Below are positions 41,101-56,400 of a DNA stretch of 64,000 nucleotides, piece by piece. The DNA lies in the NCBI GenBank assembly GCA_003640385.1, contig RCAB01000178.1:51750-115749 (forward strand). The letters run 5' to 3'. Numbering within the stretch: the first letter of the stretch is position 1; every line of letters begins with the position of its first letter. This DNA comes from Setaria digitata (taxonomy: Eukaryota; Nematoda; Chromadorea; Rhabditida; Setariidae). The position numbers and the translations under genes were made by a program. The notes beneath the pieces were generated by a model. It was given only the letters and a program-made list of their open reading frames with translations. It ran no database searches and had not been told where the DNA came from.

Positions 41101-44100
41101 AAAGGGAATAGTAAAAGGAGACATTGCAAAAAGCGGAAGTTTGTTTGCTAAAATATGAATAGTCCATTTTCTCACTCCTGTTAAATGCTTTCACTTGTGC
41201 ATGCAAGTAATTAAAATTAAGAATCACCAAAATTACTTAGAAACTAACTGGTAATTTTGCTACACGCATGAGTCGATCTCGTTCTGTTAGATAAATGAAT
41301 CCATTTGGACATGCGGCGTTGTTGAAAGTAGTGAATGATAATATAGGTCCATCAAGATTAACAGGATGAAGACGCGGTATACCAGTTTCAAGGAAAAAGA
41401 TACAAGGATATGATGAACAAATAAAGACACCATTTAGCTAGAAAAAATAAATAAATAAGGGACAAAAAAGGCTTTTTGAACTTATTCAAATCACTCGTGT
41501 CTACTTTTTGCAAAGGAAACTCAAAGCTTACTATGTTTCCAATGCGTTCAAAGAAATGCAATACTGTCTTATGCCTAACAGCATCTCGAACTGACTCAAC
41601 TGCTGCTCGGCCATCCAAACCTTGAAAACGACATGACCTCGTAACGGTTGTATATGGAAGTCGTTTGAATCTATAAAGAATATGAACAATAATTCCTTAT
41701 TTTTGCACTTTTATTCTTAAATCTATTTTGATTTAACCTGCAGAGCAATGAGAGCGCCTGTGAAACAATAGACTTCGTTTCAAGAAAGCCTGTCATGTCT
41801 GAATAAAAAAGAGATAAAGGACTAATGCTTTCAAAATAATTAATGTAATCACTGTATTTTAAGAATCTGCTTCATGCATCTTTAATTAATTATATAATCA
41901 GAAAACTAGCTGAATTTGAAACTGTCAAAAAAATCGTTTTCCTTTTTTTTTAAACATTAGATAGCAATTTCTCGAAATTTAACCAGTGAAATGTTTTTTG
42001 CCACACCAAACAAAAAATTAACAAGCATCATAGTGAAATGTACTAATCTAATTAAGTTTCATTTTTTTTTTGTTTGAAGCTTAAGAAACTGGAACCTCAG
42101 TTAGTATCGAGCACAATAATTTGGGACAAACAAGTACTGCTATGAAAAGGAAAACGGACACATACCGTATAGCAAGATGCCCCTGAACACCGTTATTGTA
42201 TGTAAACATTTCATACACCGAAACCGTATCGTCAATGAGCAAAAAAAGCATTGGACGCCCTTGATTCATTCCCATTCCAACAAGGAGCTGTAATTTTCTG
42301 TTATTTTTAATTCTGTTAAGCTTACTGCCGAAACCATATATCAACAAAATAACGATACGAAATGCTAAGAATAAAATAAAAAATTAAGATTTTATGTAAT
42401 AAGCGTTTTCAGTCTTTTCATTCTCCGTTTTTCACTTCCGTCTTCAGATTTATGACAAAGTGATTACTCGTCTGGAAGAAAAAAAAAAAAAAAAAAAAAA
42501 AAAAAATAAGGATACCAACTGACACTAAATTCTCTTGAATAAAAAAATCACAGAACAAAAGTCGAAATGTTACCAATTCCATAATCACTTCCTCTGGTTT
42601 CGCCGCAAATGTATCGGCCATTGTCCCCGACACTGTATCAGTGCCTTCCATTGCAGTTGGCTCGTCTTCGATATATGGCTGGTCTGTAGCAACGTCTGGC
42701 AAATGGCTAATTTTCTTCACCATGTAAACTAAGTGTAATTCTGGTATGGAGTATATGTACATGTTTCCATTTTCTCGTGCAATCTATAAATATATGAATA
42801 TTCCATGACTACTCTCTGAATTTTAGAAATTAGTTGAAATGTACTTATAAAGCTACGGTGAAAAGTTGAGTCAACCAGAAATTAAATTGTCTTTTCTTTT
42901 AAGTTCAAGAAAGACGTGCTTATTCAAAAATTAAATTTTAGCTTAATTACAGTAATTTCCAGATTGCGAAAGGAAAAACATAAGACTCCACAACAAATGT
43001 TTCCTTTCTTTTAAAAATCCTTCAAGTAACCAAACATTTACCGCAATCCAATGCGATGGCACAATGGTATTTGGATCAATAACATCTGTATCAAAATGAG
43101 TATTTTGTTCTACTGGCTTCATTCCAATGATTCGCCGTTTCGACACAGTTTCTTTTTCTTAAGCAAATATCATTATTAAAAACTTCAGCAAATATGGAAA
43201 ATCTAGTTTTGCGAATGTCTTTAGAAAGTAGAGTTTGCACATCTGATATTCTTACATAAATTTCCAAAGAATCCTGAAACTTGCCACCATACAAATCTGT
43301 TCATTTCACCTCTTTATTAGAAAATGGATTTAGCTGAATTACGTACTAAACAAATCTATTCCTTCAATAATTTGTCCCATGTCAAATAAAATCTCGTTGA
43401 AAATGAAATCCAAACACTCAATAAAAAAAGGTATCTGAATACTTGATTTTTTGGAATCCCCATACAGTAGTAAATCATCCATATCCTCAAAATTTTCGTG
43501 TTCCGGAATCTGTGCATTAGCGTTAGTTGTTTGTTGTTGAGAAATATTTGTTGCAGAACAAAATCGAATAATTCCACTCATATCTCGATAAATTGATAAA
43601 GATGTTATTGGCGATGTTTCATGACGCAACCTTTTTGAAATATCGATTTCCTGGAAAACAGAAATTTCAATTTGTTGTAAAAAAAGTCTACGAAAGCAGA
43701 ACAAATAATTATAATCCTAGGAACTTTCCTCGAAAACAATTCAAAAATTTCAAGTTTTTAGGAATAATATTACCTTCAGGTGTACATGAGGATGGCTAGT
43801 CAATTCATACATTAATAATTTCCCATTTTGTGTACAAATCGCAATGTATGGATCCACAATAGAAGCACTCCGTACTGGAAACGTCAACTCTAGCGGTATA
43901 TGCTGAATTTGTTGCCCCTCTGCAACCACCACTAAACTCGATGTAGTTACCTAAAAAAAAAAGGTAAAGAAAAGCTTCAAAGTTTTCAAAGAAACAAGTT
44001 TAAACCTTGCCAAAAATTTTCCAAAATGCGTACTTGAACAGCTAAACCTCCATCGGCTAATTCACCGGCAGCAATAGTTGGCTCTGAATTTGAAAATATG

Positions 44101-47100
44101 GGCGCTTCCAGTTCTACCAAATCATTGTCTGTCTCCAGCGCCAAAGTTCCTAGCTAGCAAAATTAATCTTATATATGTTCAAAAGCACGGAACCATTATT
44201 GGTAATGGATATGTACTGTGACATGATATAAATGCAAAACTTGAAGTTCAAACATTGGCATAAAGAAGCTAAAAAAGAATTTACCTATAAAAAGATTATA
44301 CATAATCTTCGAAGACTAATTTGTTATTCTTTTGATAATTCAAAGGTTGTGCTAATTAAATAAACTTCTCATCCCAACTCTTAAGTTATATAAATACCAG
44401 TTACTCAATCTACGGTAATGAATAGTTAGAAACTATTGCGATAAAAGCAAACCTCTCTAGAGGCAATAAAATACATGTGAGTATCATCTTCACGACGTCC
44501 AACAGCCCAATACTGTACAACTCCTTCAATGCTGAAAACTAAAAGCATCAAAAATCGGCATTAATCACAGTATAAAAACGAAAACCATATTTTGCACAAA
44601 CAATGAAACAAACCAATAGTGACAAATAACCAAAAGGAAAATACTAAATATTTAAAGCGAAATTTGAAGAATGAATTAGATTGCCATTGTTAAATCCTTA
44701 TACATGATTCTTTGTTCTTTAATTCTGGCACAGCAGTGACAGCCATGTTGGATAGGGAAAGCTTCACAAAATACTATAAAGAAGCACAGCTCCCAGCTCT
44801 ACGTCAGCGTAAATGAATACTCCTCCATAACAACGATATACGTTGCACTACACTGAATAAATGTCAACTCCTGACAGTTAGTATTTGATTAAAGTGTTTC
44901 ACAGCAAGCTAACAAGAGATGTGCAACACATACTATAAAGAAGTGAACAAACCTGCTACTTGTGACGATTTCGGGACGAATGCCTCTCTGCATTATGCAA
45001 ATGCTTCCAAACTTTCCATGTCCACATGCGCACACCTAACACAACATTATAAGTAACTTCCCGAATGCAGTTCAAAATTTCATAGTAATATTCGAAAATT
45101 GTTCGATAGTTCTCAGTCAGTAAAACTGCTAAAACTATCCGATTATTTAGTGTAATGCACTTTTAATAAAAACAGAACTACTTATTGGATATGATTGGGC
45201 AACTTTGACAAGCAGATCTTAAATATTTTATAAAAATTTATCTACTATAGAAAAATATGCAAATGGTTTTCTTTCTTCTTTTTGAATTAAAATGCTTGTT
45301 AAAGGAAATTGATTGTTAACGAACAAGATTTCATTGCTGTTTTCCATATAAGTGCAGTAAACTATTAATCAATTTTATTCGTAACTCAGATGACTTTTAT
45401 ACAAACATCTAAATCTCATATTTTCCTTACAGTGATTTCCTAAATTTCACGAAAAACTTGTCAAAACTACAATTTATCGGAAAAAATTTACCAAGTCAAA
45501 AAGTGGATCTTTTCGAGGAATTTCCTGAAAGTATGCACTGATACTCGGACAACCGCCAGTTATTTTCTTGCAAGGACCAACATTAAGCAGTTTATCAAGT
45601 ACACGAATATTTAAAACTTCTTCTGCCGAGTCCGTTTTTGTAACCTAAAGAAGGAAACCATACAACCCAGCAGTCACAAAGCTAAGGACATATAATACGT
45701 TTAGCATGAAGTTTGCGATACGGCAAAATTTAATTTATATGCATTGAGGTAATCGACCAAATCAGAATTTTTTAAATCATTATTCCAGAATTTAAGTTTT
45801 TTCCATTCCATAAGATAAACGATAACAACAATGCTCCGCTCCTTATTCCATAAGATTGTTAATATCACCAACCTTTGGAAGGATTTCTCCATACAGCTCG
45901 AAATCTTCATCTTCTTCATTCGCATTCAGCTCAGTACATAGTTTTGCTTTCTTCGCAGAAGATTCCTCCAAAGTGGGTTGTTCGAAAATACAGTGTAGAA
46001 ACACGGAATCACAAAGACGAGAACCAATGAAGAGATAGCCAGGTGCGCAGGAAGTCATTGTGCATGGAATTACTGTTTCTAAAGCACAGCATACAAATGC
46101 TATTACACTTGTTATAGAGAGAATGTTAATAATGATTTCATGTTATCATGAAATTTGCAATCATTAAATGTTTACTCCAGCCAGTTATTCTTCCATTTAT
46201 CAGAATAAAAAAATACTTTCAATTCGAGGTGCTATACCTTACTTGTCATTACACTGTAATGTATTTGTTAATTAAAAAAAAGAAAAAGTTCTTTTCAAAC
46301 ATGATACTGCGCAGAAGTATCTGTTTGACATTTATGATACTGCAAGCCATATAATTTGAAATTCAGGATGCTTCTACAGATTTCTATTATGGAGAAAAAC
46401 TCACCGAACTGAAATTTCAACTCCAACGATTTGACAGAGTTCGTGGCATCCGTTAGCAAAACGAGTGTAAACAATCGCCCATTCCGATCACAAAGTAAAA
46501 TCTGGAAACAAGGAATAAATTTAAGCAATAATATCAGTTCGCTTTTGAAAATGGAGATCGTTAATTTGCGTTATCTAAATTCACTCGTACGTAATAAAAA
46601 TGGAACTGCAAAATAAACAATTCTGAATTCATATGGAAATTCAAATTTGGGAGAGAAAACCTTATTTGTAGCAATAATGGTCACAACAGCACCATCCAAT
46701 GTCATAGCCATATGTTTGAAATCCTTTAATGGAAATTTAGTGAAACCATCCATGCAGCTGTTTAGCGATATGCCTGTAAAATAGCGCAATGCAGCAGGAC
46801 CGCAAGAAAAATTTTGATCGAATGCGTTACCAAAAGACAAAGGTAAGAAATTATTTTCCCCTTTGAATTTTAGCATCACTTCAGAAGAATGAAAGCATTT
46901 TGTAACTAAATTTGAAGGATAAAAAAGATGACCAACCACAAGGAGGAACGGACTGATTCAAATAAATAAGTTCATTTGTAGCAATTAGCAAAATGCCACC
47001 GACTGGTCGTGGAATTGCAAGAATCTGTAAAAAGTAAAACATGGGTAAGAAGAGAACGAGAGATATAAGTGGTTATCAAAAGAAGAGTTTTGTTTCTTAA

Positions 47101-48905
47101 CCTATTAATACTAAGGAATTATTTGATTGAGGAAAATATTGCTAGTTCAGTGACAGAAGACAAGATTTATGACCAGTACTTCAAAACTCGTAGATTCAGA
47201 AAATCATGCAAAGCACGAAGACGACTGACTGACTGGAAAACATACCAACAATTACTGTTACAAATATTAGCAATTCCTTTTCTTTTTTTTTATCGTTCTA
47301 CTCAATGGTTTAAGAGGGTAAAAATTCAGAATTTCAAGAACAAACTTGATTGCAATCCATTGGTAGATTACTTAATTGCCAGACAGAGGCAAGAACTTGT
47401 TCTTTGACGTTTAGTGATACACCCAGTACACACATTGTATCATAACGCACACAAGCACTGTAAAGTAAGAAAATATATACACACTGAAGAAGTACTCCAC
47501 ACTTAAAATTATTCAAATAAGGTATGAAATATGCTCTATGTTAGGTTATCTTAATATGATATTGCTGATTATTTGACACCGTTAGGCATGATAAAACATC
47601 TAACCGAGCATAATTTTTATAAAAAAATATCAGTCAGATTAAAGAACAGAACCAAGAATTACCGCCCACAGGTGGTTTGCACAGGTTCATAAAGGAACAG
47701 CAATGTTGGCTCGTAATAACCATCAAGAAAAACCATATCTACCACATTAACCAAACGAGAATCAATTTGGGAAAGCTGGACTGTATACGAATGCAACTGG
47801 GCACTTGAATCATTGAATGGTAGCACAGCAAGATATCTAAAATAATACAAAATAAACAAAATAAAATACAAAACAATGGAAACATCTAAACGCTAGAGTT
47901 AATTCTGCACAATATAGTACCGCAATAAATAATACCAAAAATTATTTAACAAATATGAATTGCTGACTACCTGCTGCAATTAAACAGAATTTAAACGACA
48001 TATCCTAGACCTTGTCACTTCAAGACAAATCTCCCAAATGATAATGAAAATAATAAAGTCAAATATAAAATGCATCAGTGCTAATGAAAGCAACCATCTT
48101 GAAAAAGTTTGAGTAACCAAAAAACAAGAAAGTGAGATCAAGTAATGAGCATAAAATCCGCTGAAAGCGCACATTACTTCTTCTAGTGATATGAAAAAAT
48201 AGGAAATATTGCAGGTGATTTACCTGCCGAAAACAAGCATAGCAGCACATCGTTGACCAGGATCAACACGAATGACTGGACGAGGCAAATTCTTGGTAAA
48301 CCCGTCTTTCAGCAGTTCATCTTCGAAGCAGTGCAATGAAATTGTTTTTAAGCATCGTTCAGCTGGATTTACACCGACAACAGAAAGTTTCGCATCGTCA
48401 AATCCAAGTAAAAGACTGTCACAATCTGAGTTCTCTAAAAACAGTTTATTTTATTGTCAAGATTAACGTGAATGGAGAATTTCTGGAATCAATTACAGCA
48501 TTTCGAAGTAATTGTAAATATATTGATATTTAATTCCTAATACTAAAAGCTATCGGAAAATACTTGCATATCTTTAATTCACGTGTCAAAAAAAAAAGAA
48601 CATTAACTTGAAAATATAAATGAGAAAAAAATTTAAAAAAAGAAAATAAATTAACGTGGGATTCGGGCAATGGCAAACGACTGTACTGGTGCAAGTAATC
48701 GTACGGCAAGTAAACACTCTAATCGTGTAGTTTGCGCCCATTGCTGTCCATCTTTCAATAGCAATGCGTACGGATTGGCTCGGAAAATCCGCAAATATTT
48801 AACACCAATAGTAACTATTTGTAAACCTTTCTCAGGAAAAAACTTTCCACATTCACTGAAATTTACCACAGTCGAGTCATCCGTTTCATGAAGGATGGCA
48901 TACAT
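38143..48905 (-). CDS. cpsf-1: cleavage and polyadenylation specificity factor subunit 1 (CPSF-160)
   Basis: CPSF1 is the three-beta-propeller scaffold of the mRNA polyadenylation specificity complex, holding WDR33 and CPSF30 for AAUAAA recognition in the nucleus. The hand model has 27 exons: 48905-48656, 48434-48224, 47836-47663, 47457-47346, 47024-46937, 46773-46661, 46501-46405, 46078-45873, 45644-45492, 45035-44953, 44531-44453, 44153-44034, 43950-43774, 43650-43443, 43157-43042, 42783-42574, 42287-42166, 41670-41532, 41437-41249, 40981-40757, 40547-40341, 40197-40069, 39796-39653, 39555-39315, 39034-38922, 38677-38561, 38295-38143. It gives 1391 aa (human 1443) without a frame error. Diagnostic segments: start [64 protein letters not shown], end CRVTAHY. 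ATG 48905 sits 7 bases after TTTTACAG, a likely trans-splice acceptor. The acidic-loop region (45873-46078) is shorter than in vertebrates. Confidence 0.96.
42479..42506. repeat. poly-A tract of 28 bases in a CPSF1 intron
   Basis: One of the longest homopolymers in the window, in the intron between CPSF1 exons 16 and 17. On the coding strand it is a poly-T run. Confidence 0.9.
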
Positions 48906-50499
48906 CACACACCTGTAAAATACATTTCTAATTTAAAACTGCTATTTCTTTTTAAATTAAAAACAGTATTACATAACTTCATTATCTTTCAATAATAGTA
49001 ATAAAACAGAGTCAGTTAATTCAACATTAATGCGACAGCAGTTTGAATCGGAAATATAAGTAATCAGTTGTAATTTGAGTGAAAATGCTTGAAAGGACTC
49101 GCAAAATAAACAGACTTGATTTACAGAATAGGAACTGTAAATAAATGGTATAATTTTGGTTAAGGCAAAGCAATAGACATAATCACCTAGGATTATTTCA
49201 AAATGCTAACTTCATTATACTGTCTGAAAACTACTTTCAAACCATAATTACATCTAGAACACTGATCTCTAGTTGTATCTTTTTAATTCAGAGCACTAAT
49301 TCGAAAGATAAAAGTAATTTGAAACAATGGAAGATACAGTAGAAGACTACAGAAGATTGCGACAAATCTAGCCTAACAAGGATTTAACGAGGGTTTCTTG
49401 GGTTTCTCGCTCAATTAAAAACCACCAAATTCCCTCATTTTCAGGAAATATGTCTCCATAATATAATATTAGATACATCTCATTATCCATCAGATTCAAA
49501 ATTGTTAACAAAGTAAGCAGTACTCCAGAACTTACAGCATGCTGAGCACGAAGTCTCGAAATCAAAATTAAACAAATAATTTTATCAACACGAAAAACGA
49601 ATCCACGATATCACACGAAACAAAATTGGAAACATTTCGCACCATATTTAATTGGAGAAGAAAGCAAAGCAGCAAGAAAATGATACAAAAAGGACACTGA
49701 GAACAAAATGATATGTGCATGTCACCTGAATAAATAATGGATAAACAAAACGCTCCACCTATGATGTCTAAAACTTTAATAATTTCAAGCTCAAGAAAAA
49801 ATGTAGGAGGACGAACACGTTTCCACTCTCTTTAATCTAAAGTTTTAACAATGAATTTCATGCACAAATGCAGTAAATAGCATCACATCAAATTATCCTT
49901 TAATATTCTAAAATTTTAACATTACGGAGACTCATTAACCGTTAGTTCATCGTCATATAGTTTCATCATTCTGAAATCGCCTCAAATCAAACAAAAAATT
50001 GCATAAAAACGACGAAAAATTTAGTTGAAGTTGAAATTAAGAATAATAAATTACTAACTACGACCCTTCCATTTCTCTTCTTAGTATTTCACCGCGGTAC
50101 AAGGAAAATAAAAAAAAAAACTAAAGCAAACTGCAGCCGAATGAATGAATGTGAAATAAAATTCAGAATTTTATACCATCATATTAAGATGATCAATAAC
50201 GAAAGCTAATGTTTTTAAAAGACTTAAAAAATAAAAAGGAATTGTAGAAGCTAAAACAGCATAAATTAAGCAAAAAATACTTTTAACCAAAATAGGAAGG
50301 ATTACCCATCAAAACTAATTAATTAATCATAGCGGTTTAGCTAACCACAAATTTACTTCTAAAGTTCATATGTCATCCATTTTCAAAATGAAGAATGTTT
50401 AATAAAATTTGAACCTTGTTTCTGCCAATCAGATTACCAAATTATCATTTAATATCTGTAATAAAATAAACAATAATACCGTTACACCATAAGCTTACT
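48906..50499. other. Ig-receptor to CPSF1 intergenic stretch
   Basis: About 1.6 kb between the most distal stop codon of the Ig-type gene and the CPSF1 start. The CPSF1 trans-splice acceptor TTTTACAG is at 48913-48920. A 65-codon minus-strand frame at 49368-49565 contains a GTAAGT donor-like site but no recognised protein. Confidence 0.5.
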
Positions 50500-53400
50500 C
50501 TAACCGGTGTAAAGGTCTGTATATTAAAAAGAAAAAAAATGGAAGAAAAGCAAATTAACATTCGGTAATAGAAAATGGAAAATTTATAAGCAACATATTG
50601 CAGAACTTTACTTACAAAACTAAGAATAAAAATGAAGCAATAAACAAGGTAATATAGCATTAATTCACTGGTAAATTGTAGCCATTCATTCCAGATGTTT
50701 ATGACCATTTACCGACCGTTCTTCTTGGATGCGAAAGCAAGTTTTCTCCTGAAAAAAAATAAATAAATTACGGAGCAATCAACACCACTACAGTGCTATT
50801 TGAAGAATAAAATTAGACGACTATCCTATTTCTTATGCAAAACTAAAATATAAAGTTATAAACGGCTTTCCAAATATTCTTTTAGGAAATAAAACGTTAC
50901 CAGGTAAAATCAAGGACCAAGAACGACTAATACTCGCAGTTCGCATTTCGTTTCCGTCAATTTGATTATTTGGAACTAAAAGAATTACAAAGTAAAATAA
51001 AAAGTTGGATAGCAAGCATGAAATAACTTGTGGAAAAAGCAAATTTAAAAAAATTTTCATATTTATTTCCCAACTTTTCGTCTAAGAAAATGTCAGTATG
51101 TGAGAATTATGCCATGGATTTTTGATAATCCTGGCTGCAACCACCGAGACGCCTTCTGCGTTGCTATTCGATAATAATGGTAACTAGCCGTTTTTTTCAA
51201 CTGATTCATGTGAAAAACTAAGGCTGGCAACTTGTACTGATCGTTCATCCGTACCTGAAAGCATTCTTTTCAATCAGTTAGTGCGGCCTAGCATATACCA
51301 ATACAAAGAAGCTAAATTAATACCACTTCCACCATACAATAATTCGACAATACTTTGTTGATGTGAGCAAGATTGCGCTTCAATATCCTCAGCTCTAACT
51401 GGAGTGTTATGCAAAGATGTCTGCAAAAATCCTCAAGTGATGAAGAGATTACTGATTTTAATTCTGATTAAACAATCTCAACGACTCAAAAATTTTGAAG
51501 ATCTGATTTACCCGGGTCGACTTTATAGATACAGCAAAAATATTCGGGAGGAACTTGAACAATGTATGAAATAAAGTAAGCACTACTGTGCAGCCCTTTT
51601 AAGGCCTAAAACTGCTACAAGAAGCAAAAACAATCAAGTAATGGTGAATGTCATCAACACTACTAGCATGTCTGTTAACCTTAATAATATAACTTACAAG
51701 CACAATTCATACTCTATTTATAAAAACCAATAAAACCAACTGTCCTTTTCTTTACTGATGTAATGGAATGAAGGTTCTAATTATAGGGCAAATATAACTG
51801 CATAATAAGCTTATACCTCTAACCACCAAAAATTTACAGTTTCAGAACAGTTGAAAAACATCAACAATCTAGAATTTGCTTAAAATGTACCTCTGCGAAA
51901 TGAGCATCATCATGACCATCCTCAGTATGCTTATTAAGTTTGTTACATTTTTCAGAAATGCAGCACTGCTCTTCATAGCTATTTCCTCCTAAAAATCTTG
52001 TTCAATCTCACGAATATCATATAAAATTTGATTTATTCTTTTAAATAATAAACTATACCTTGCTGAAAGATGAGATTCTCCTTGGTAAATTGCTCCATCC
52101 CAAATATACTTGCTTCATGAAAACTATGCGATCTTGACTTTTGAGTAATATTTTTATGACGGTGAATATCTTTTTTCCTATTTGGCTGTAGAAAAGAAGA
52201 AAATAGTTTGTCTGTTAAATTTTCTGGAGTATGTACATGCACAACCTTGGTAATCGGTTTTGGAAGGTGTTCAAGGGTTTCATCAAAACAGTTTTCGGAG
52301 CCTAAATCTCGATTATTTTCAGAAGAATTAATTTGTTTTGATGTTTCACTTTGGTTAATGACTCTCAGTAAATGGCTGAAACGGAGATCGGTTGATGAAG
52401 TCTCGCTCAAATCTTTCGACACTTTCAATTCCTGATCAAAAAAACTCGTCCGAAGTCTTCGGATTTTCTCCGAAAGATTGCTGGAGCTGTCACCATTATT
52501 CACAGCTTCATCATCAATATCAGTACCTGAAATAAACATTTTCACTTCCAAAGATGATACGACCATAAACTTAAATTCTTATAATAACCGAAGAAACTTT
52601 CCGCATTCCTCCACTTTCGCTTCTGCATTGCCTTAGGAACCAAATTTCGATGTACTATCATCTTATGCATAGAAATGAGCAATTTCATGCGCATAATCCT
52701 TTAAAAAAAAAGGAAGAAAAAAATTAAAACTGCCATTACTTGACGAAGAAGGTTGTGCTTGTTGCAAATTATTTTCGTTTGAAACATTGGTACGCAAAGG
52801 TATTGGAGAAGTGGGTGGTTTAGGTGGCATATTTTTACAATTGCTAGTAACGGCAGATATCGTTTCAGGCTGTAGATCTGTAATTAAGATGTCAAATAAT
52901 TTACTTTGTATATCTTCCAATTAATTAAATTCATCAAATTCCCAATTTCAACAACTCCTGTTTCGGATTTCCACTTCAAGTAGGAGAAAATGTGATTAAA
53001 CACGTTTAACGACAATCAGAAACATTGATAAAGAAGAAACCGTCACTAGTGCAAGATGTCGGAAGAACATTCTGATCATCGTACGAGGGCTGATTAGTCG
53101 ACACTGCTGAGATTTGTAACTGAATCTGATAAAAATATAGAATATAAACAAAGAAACAAACAAACAAGAAAAAAGAAATAAGATGAGTTGGCATCTACGG
53201 TCAGATTATTACAAAGATACTGTAGTAATTCACTTTTGCAACGAGATCTATTCTGTTTTAGATTACTTAGCTCCAGTTTTAGTGGTGTTACCAGGTCGGA
53301 GCAAAATACTCCAACTTCTTACTTTCCTTTCTCATTTCTACTATCATACTTTTCTTTGCTCTTATTTGGATAATTATTCATTTCTGGAAAAATGAACCGT

Positions 53401-56400
53401 TTCATAATCACTACCACCGATTGATGAATAATAATGTTCTCGAACTGGAGGTGCACAAATATCAGTTACAGTCGACTGAGGCATGTTCGAAGATGGAATT
53501 TCATTCAACCGCTGTCGAATGGCATCAACACTTTCTCTTACCGTTATATATCGATATGACGGTTCTCGACTTGTCTAAAAAGCTCTAAAAATCTAAAAAA
53601 AACTGATACAAGTCCCTTTAATAGTTAATTTTGTACGGAAAATTCCAAAAAATCATCCAATTGTTATATTTCTGTTATTACTACAGTAGATAGCAGATCA
53701 AAGAAGAGAAGTCCTATGCTTTCGTAAAATAGTGACATGAAGAAGAAAATATCTTACACTCAAAATGCATTCAGATGAATATCCAGATGAGTTTGTCGCT
53801 CTCAAAAGATTTTTAATTTTAACAAACTGAACTTTTGAGTATTAAGAGAATGGGTTAGCAACAGATCCTAAATGATTTTATTCAATAATTTTAGCAGCAC
53901 TTACTTTATCACTTCCACTTGAAGTATACTCAGTAGCGAATTCACTGGATGGCAGAGATCGATATGTGGATGAATTTGCAGCTCTACTCATTGACGGTCC
54001 TCGTCGAATCTGAAGCATATTCACAGCCAAGTCTAACATACAAATATTAATTAATACCTATGCTGACTTGACAATCATCCAAACAGTAAGTGCCTAATGT
54101 CTATGACTTTCATTTTGAAGGTATATATACTAGCTGATAGTTGGTCTTTAGGTATAAAATCTCTCTTATGTTATGGAGGAAATGAGATAGCAGTACTGAA
54201 GCAAAACTTTCAGAAGGCGATAATATCCTCCACTTTTGAATGATTTCATATTTTAGCGAGAAAAAATTTAGGGTAAATATTTACTAGATCGCCAAGCATT
54301 TCAATGGATAAGATCGGTAATTATCGTAACCGGAAGTTTCCCGAATTACAGCGATGGGAATGATATTTGATCAAAAAAAAAAATGAAGAATACATATTGG
54401 TTAGGTACATATATCTAAATGAGTACGAAATAAAAACATACTCGCGAATAAAGATGATCGAGAGTACGACTCTCGGCCTGTACATTAGCAATATAATTGC
54501 GAGGCAACTCCACATTCATAGTTTCCCTAACCTGACTATAGCCAATGTCATAATTCGCATCACCACCAGTCTGACTTGTTATTGAACTGGAACAAAACGA
54601 AAATCCAAATAATTTTTTTAAAACTTCCTCCAGTCGAAACATATGTTTCGCATCACTGACCACAAACTTTCCAGATTATTTATCATTTGATAATTAAATG
54701 CTGAACAGAGCAGTTAGTATTTTTCCTATGCACTAACCTTGCTTTTCTTATTTGGCTCTCATTTAGACTATTACCTTAGTTTTAATGCTAGAGCAAACTG
54801 AAACATAATCTTCCTTAGTCACAGTTAAGTATATGCAAAACATCAATATGAGAAGTCTGCAAGAGTTTATTTTTCAAATTTACTTTAGCATTTCAATAAG
54901 ACGACAGTTATGAAGTTACTCTTAGTGAAAGAAAATAACACTCTCTCTTCTTCTAGTCATTTCATCATCTCTCATGAATGTTCAATAAATAAAAAGACTT
55001 AGACGAGAATAAAACAATATATAAACCTATATGGATCTTCGCTAACACCTGCATAAATCTGCGAAGCACTCTGATAAAGAACATCATCTGGAGCAATTGC
55101 TGGCAGACTATCTCTATCTGATGCAAAAATGGGATAATCATATCGTTTCACTGATGATGGATCACCATTTTCTAGCTAAAATATCTTCGTTTCTTCCACT
55201 TCACAGCTAAAGAGTAACAAAAGTGTCATTCACAAATACTCTGAAGTATAGCAACTGATTTTAGAATAAACGATATCATATTTTTATTTTGAGTTAAATT
55301 TGACCGTCCAGATTTTCTGCAAACGTCATCAAAATTCGTACGCCAACTGTCATATTAATAAATACAAGCAAAAAAAAATTGACAAATGATTATTTATGGT
55401 TAAACCTTCGAATATAAGGGATCCACATCAATGGATTCGTAAGTTGGATTTGTTGGTCCTTCACTGTACAAAAATGAAATATTTTGATTGATAGCAAGCA
55501 CTGATCGGTCAATGGTCGAATATACTGCACCTGCATTTTTATTTTCATGTCGTGCAGACAATTCTGGCAATCTAAAAGTTAAAATCAGAAGGCTGGACGA
55601 ATCTTTGGCATTTGAAATTTCAGATACATAAGACAGTGGCACAGAAGACGGAGATACATATCTATTCGTTTACATGAGAGGGTGCTTCCTATAAAACGAA
55701 CATTAGTGAAGCTACATATAAGATTGCTAAAATAAAAAAGACTTGATATATAATCATGGAAATTTTCCTTCAGTAAATCACATAATTTAATATCTATATT
55801 CATAAGATTCCAGTAAGTACACAACAAAGTCATCTACTTATTTTGATGAAGAAGTTACTTTGGTAACGCTCGTTTCACTGCTCCAGAAGATTGAGGAACT
55901 GGTGCAGAAAGGCGGTGAGCTAATCGTTCATGGAGACTCTGAAGAAGAAAGGTACACTACAGAGAGAAAAAAAATAAGAGAGAAAATGAACTGTATATGA
56001 ATCGTACCCAAATACATACGATAATCAACGAAGTAAAACTTCAGAAAATTAGGTATAAACCAACTACTTGAATTTTTAGGTCTAAACTCTTATTTATATT
56101 TAAATTACCGGTGACAGCGTCATTAAAAAGTTGGAAACAAACCAAAGTGGGACAAGAAAGACGGCTGGGATGATGAAGCTGACATCTATCAGTTCTGTTC
56201 CTTGAAATAACTGTTGAAATAGAGGCATCAGCAGTTGGTGTTGTGGCAATCTCACCGTATGGATTTTCGTTTCTGAATATTAGGAAAAATCGAAATGCCT
56301 ATATTTCACACATGGTACATAAAGTAAGCAAAATAAGAGATGCTTCTTTGACAAAAAATACGTATGCTTAGGCAACTCAGGGACAGTGCATGACTGCAAC

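Noticed and set aside
41730..41797. Possible extra CPSF1 exon with a CAG acceptor and GTTAAA donor
   Set aside because: The upstream exon joins 41670 directly (LAIR followed by FKRLPY) and the extra segment has a stop in the needed frame.
49368..49565. Minus-strand 65-codon frame upstream of CPSF1
   Set aside because: Contains a donor-like GTAAGT but no acceptor-linked partner and no recognised similarity.
56143..56272. Alternative frame of this exon giving a hydrophobic stretch (FIIPAVFLVPLWF)
   Set aside because: The other frame (NENPYGEI) links in phase with the transmembrane exon 56729-56656 and the tail exon 55938-55859, so the hydrophobic frame is a shadow.
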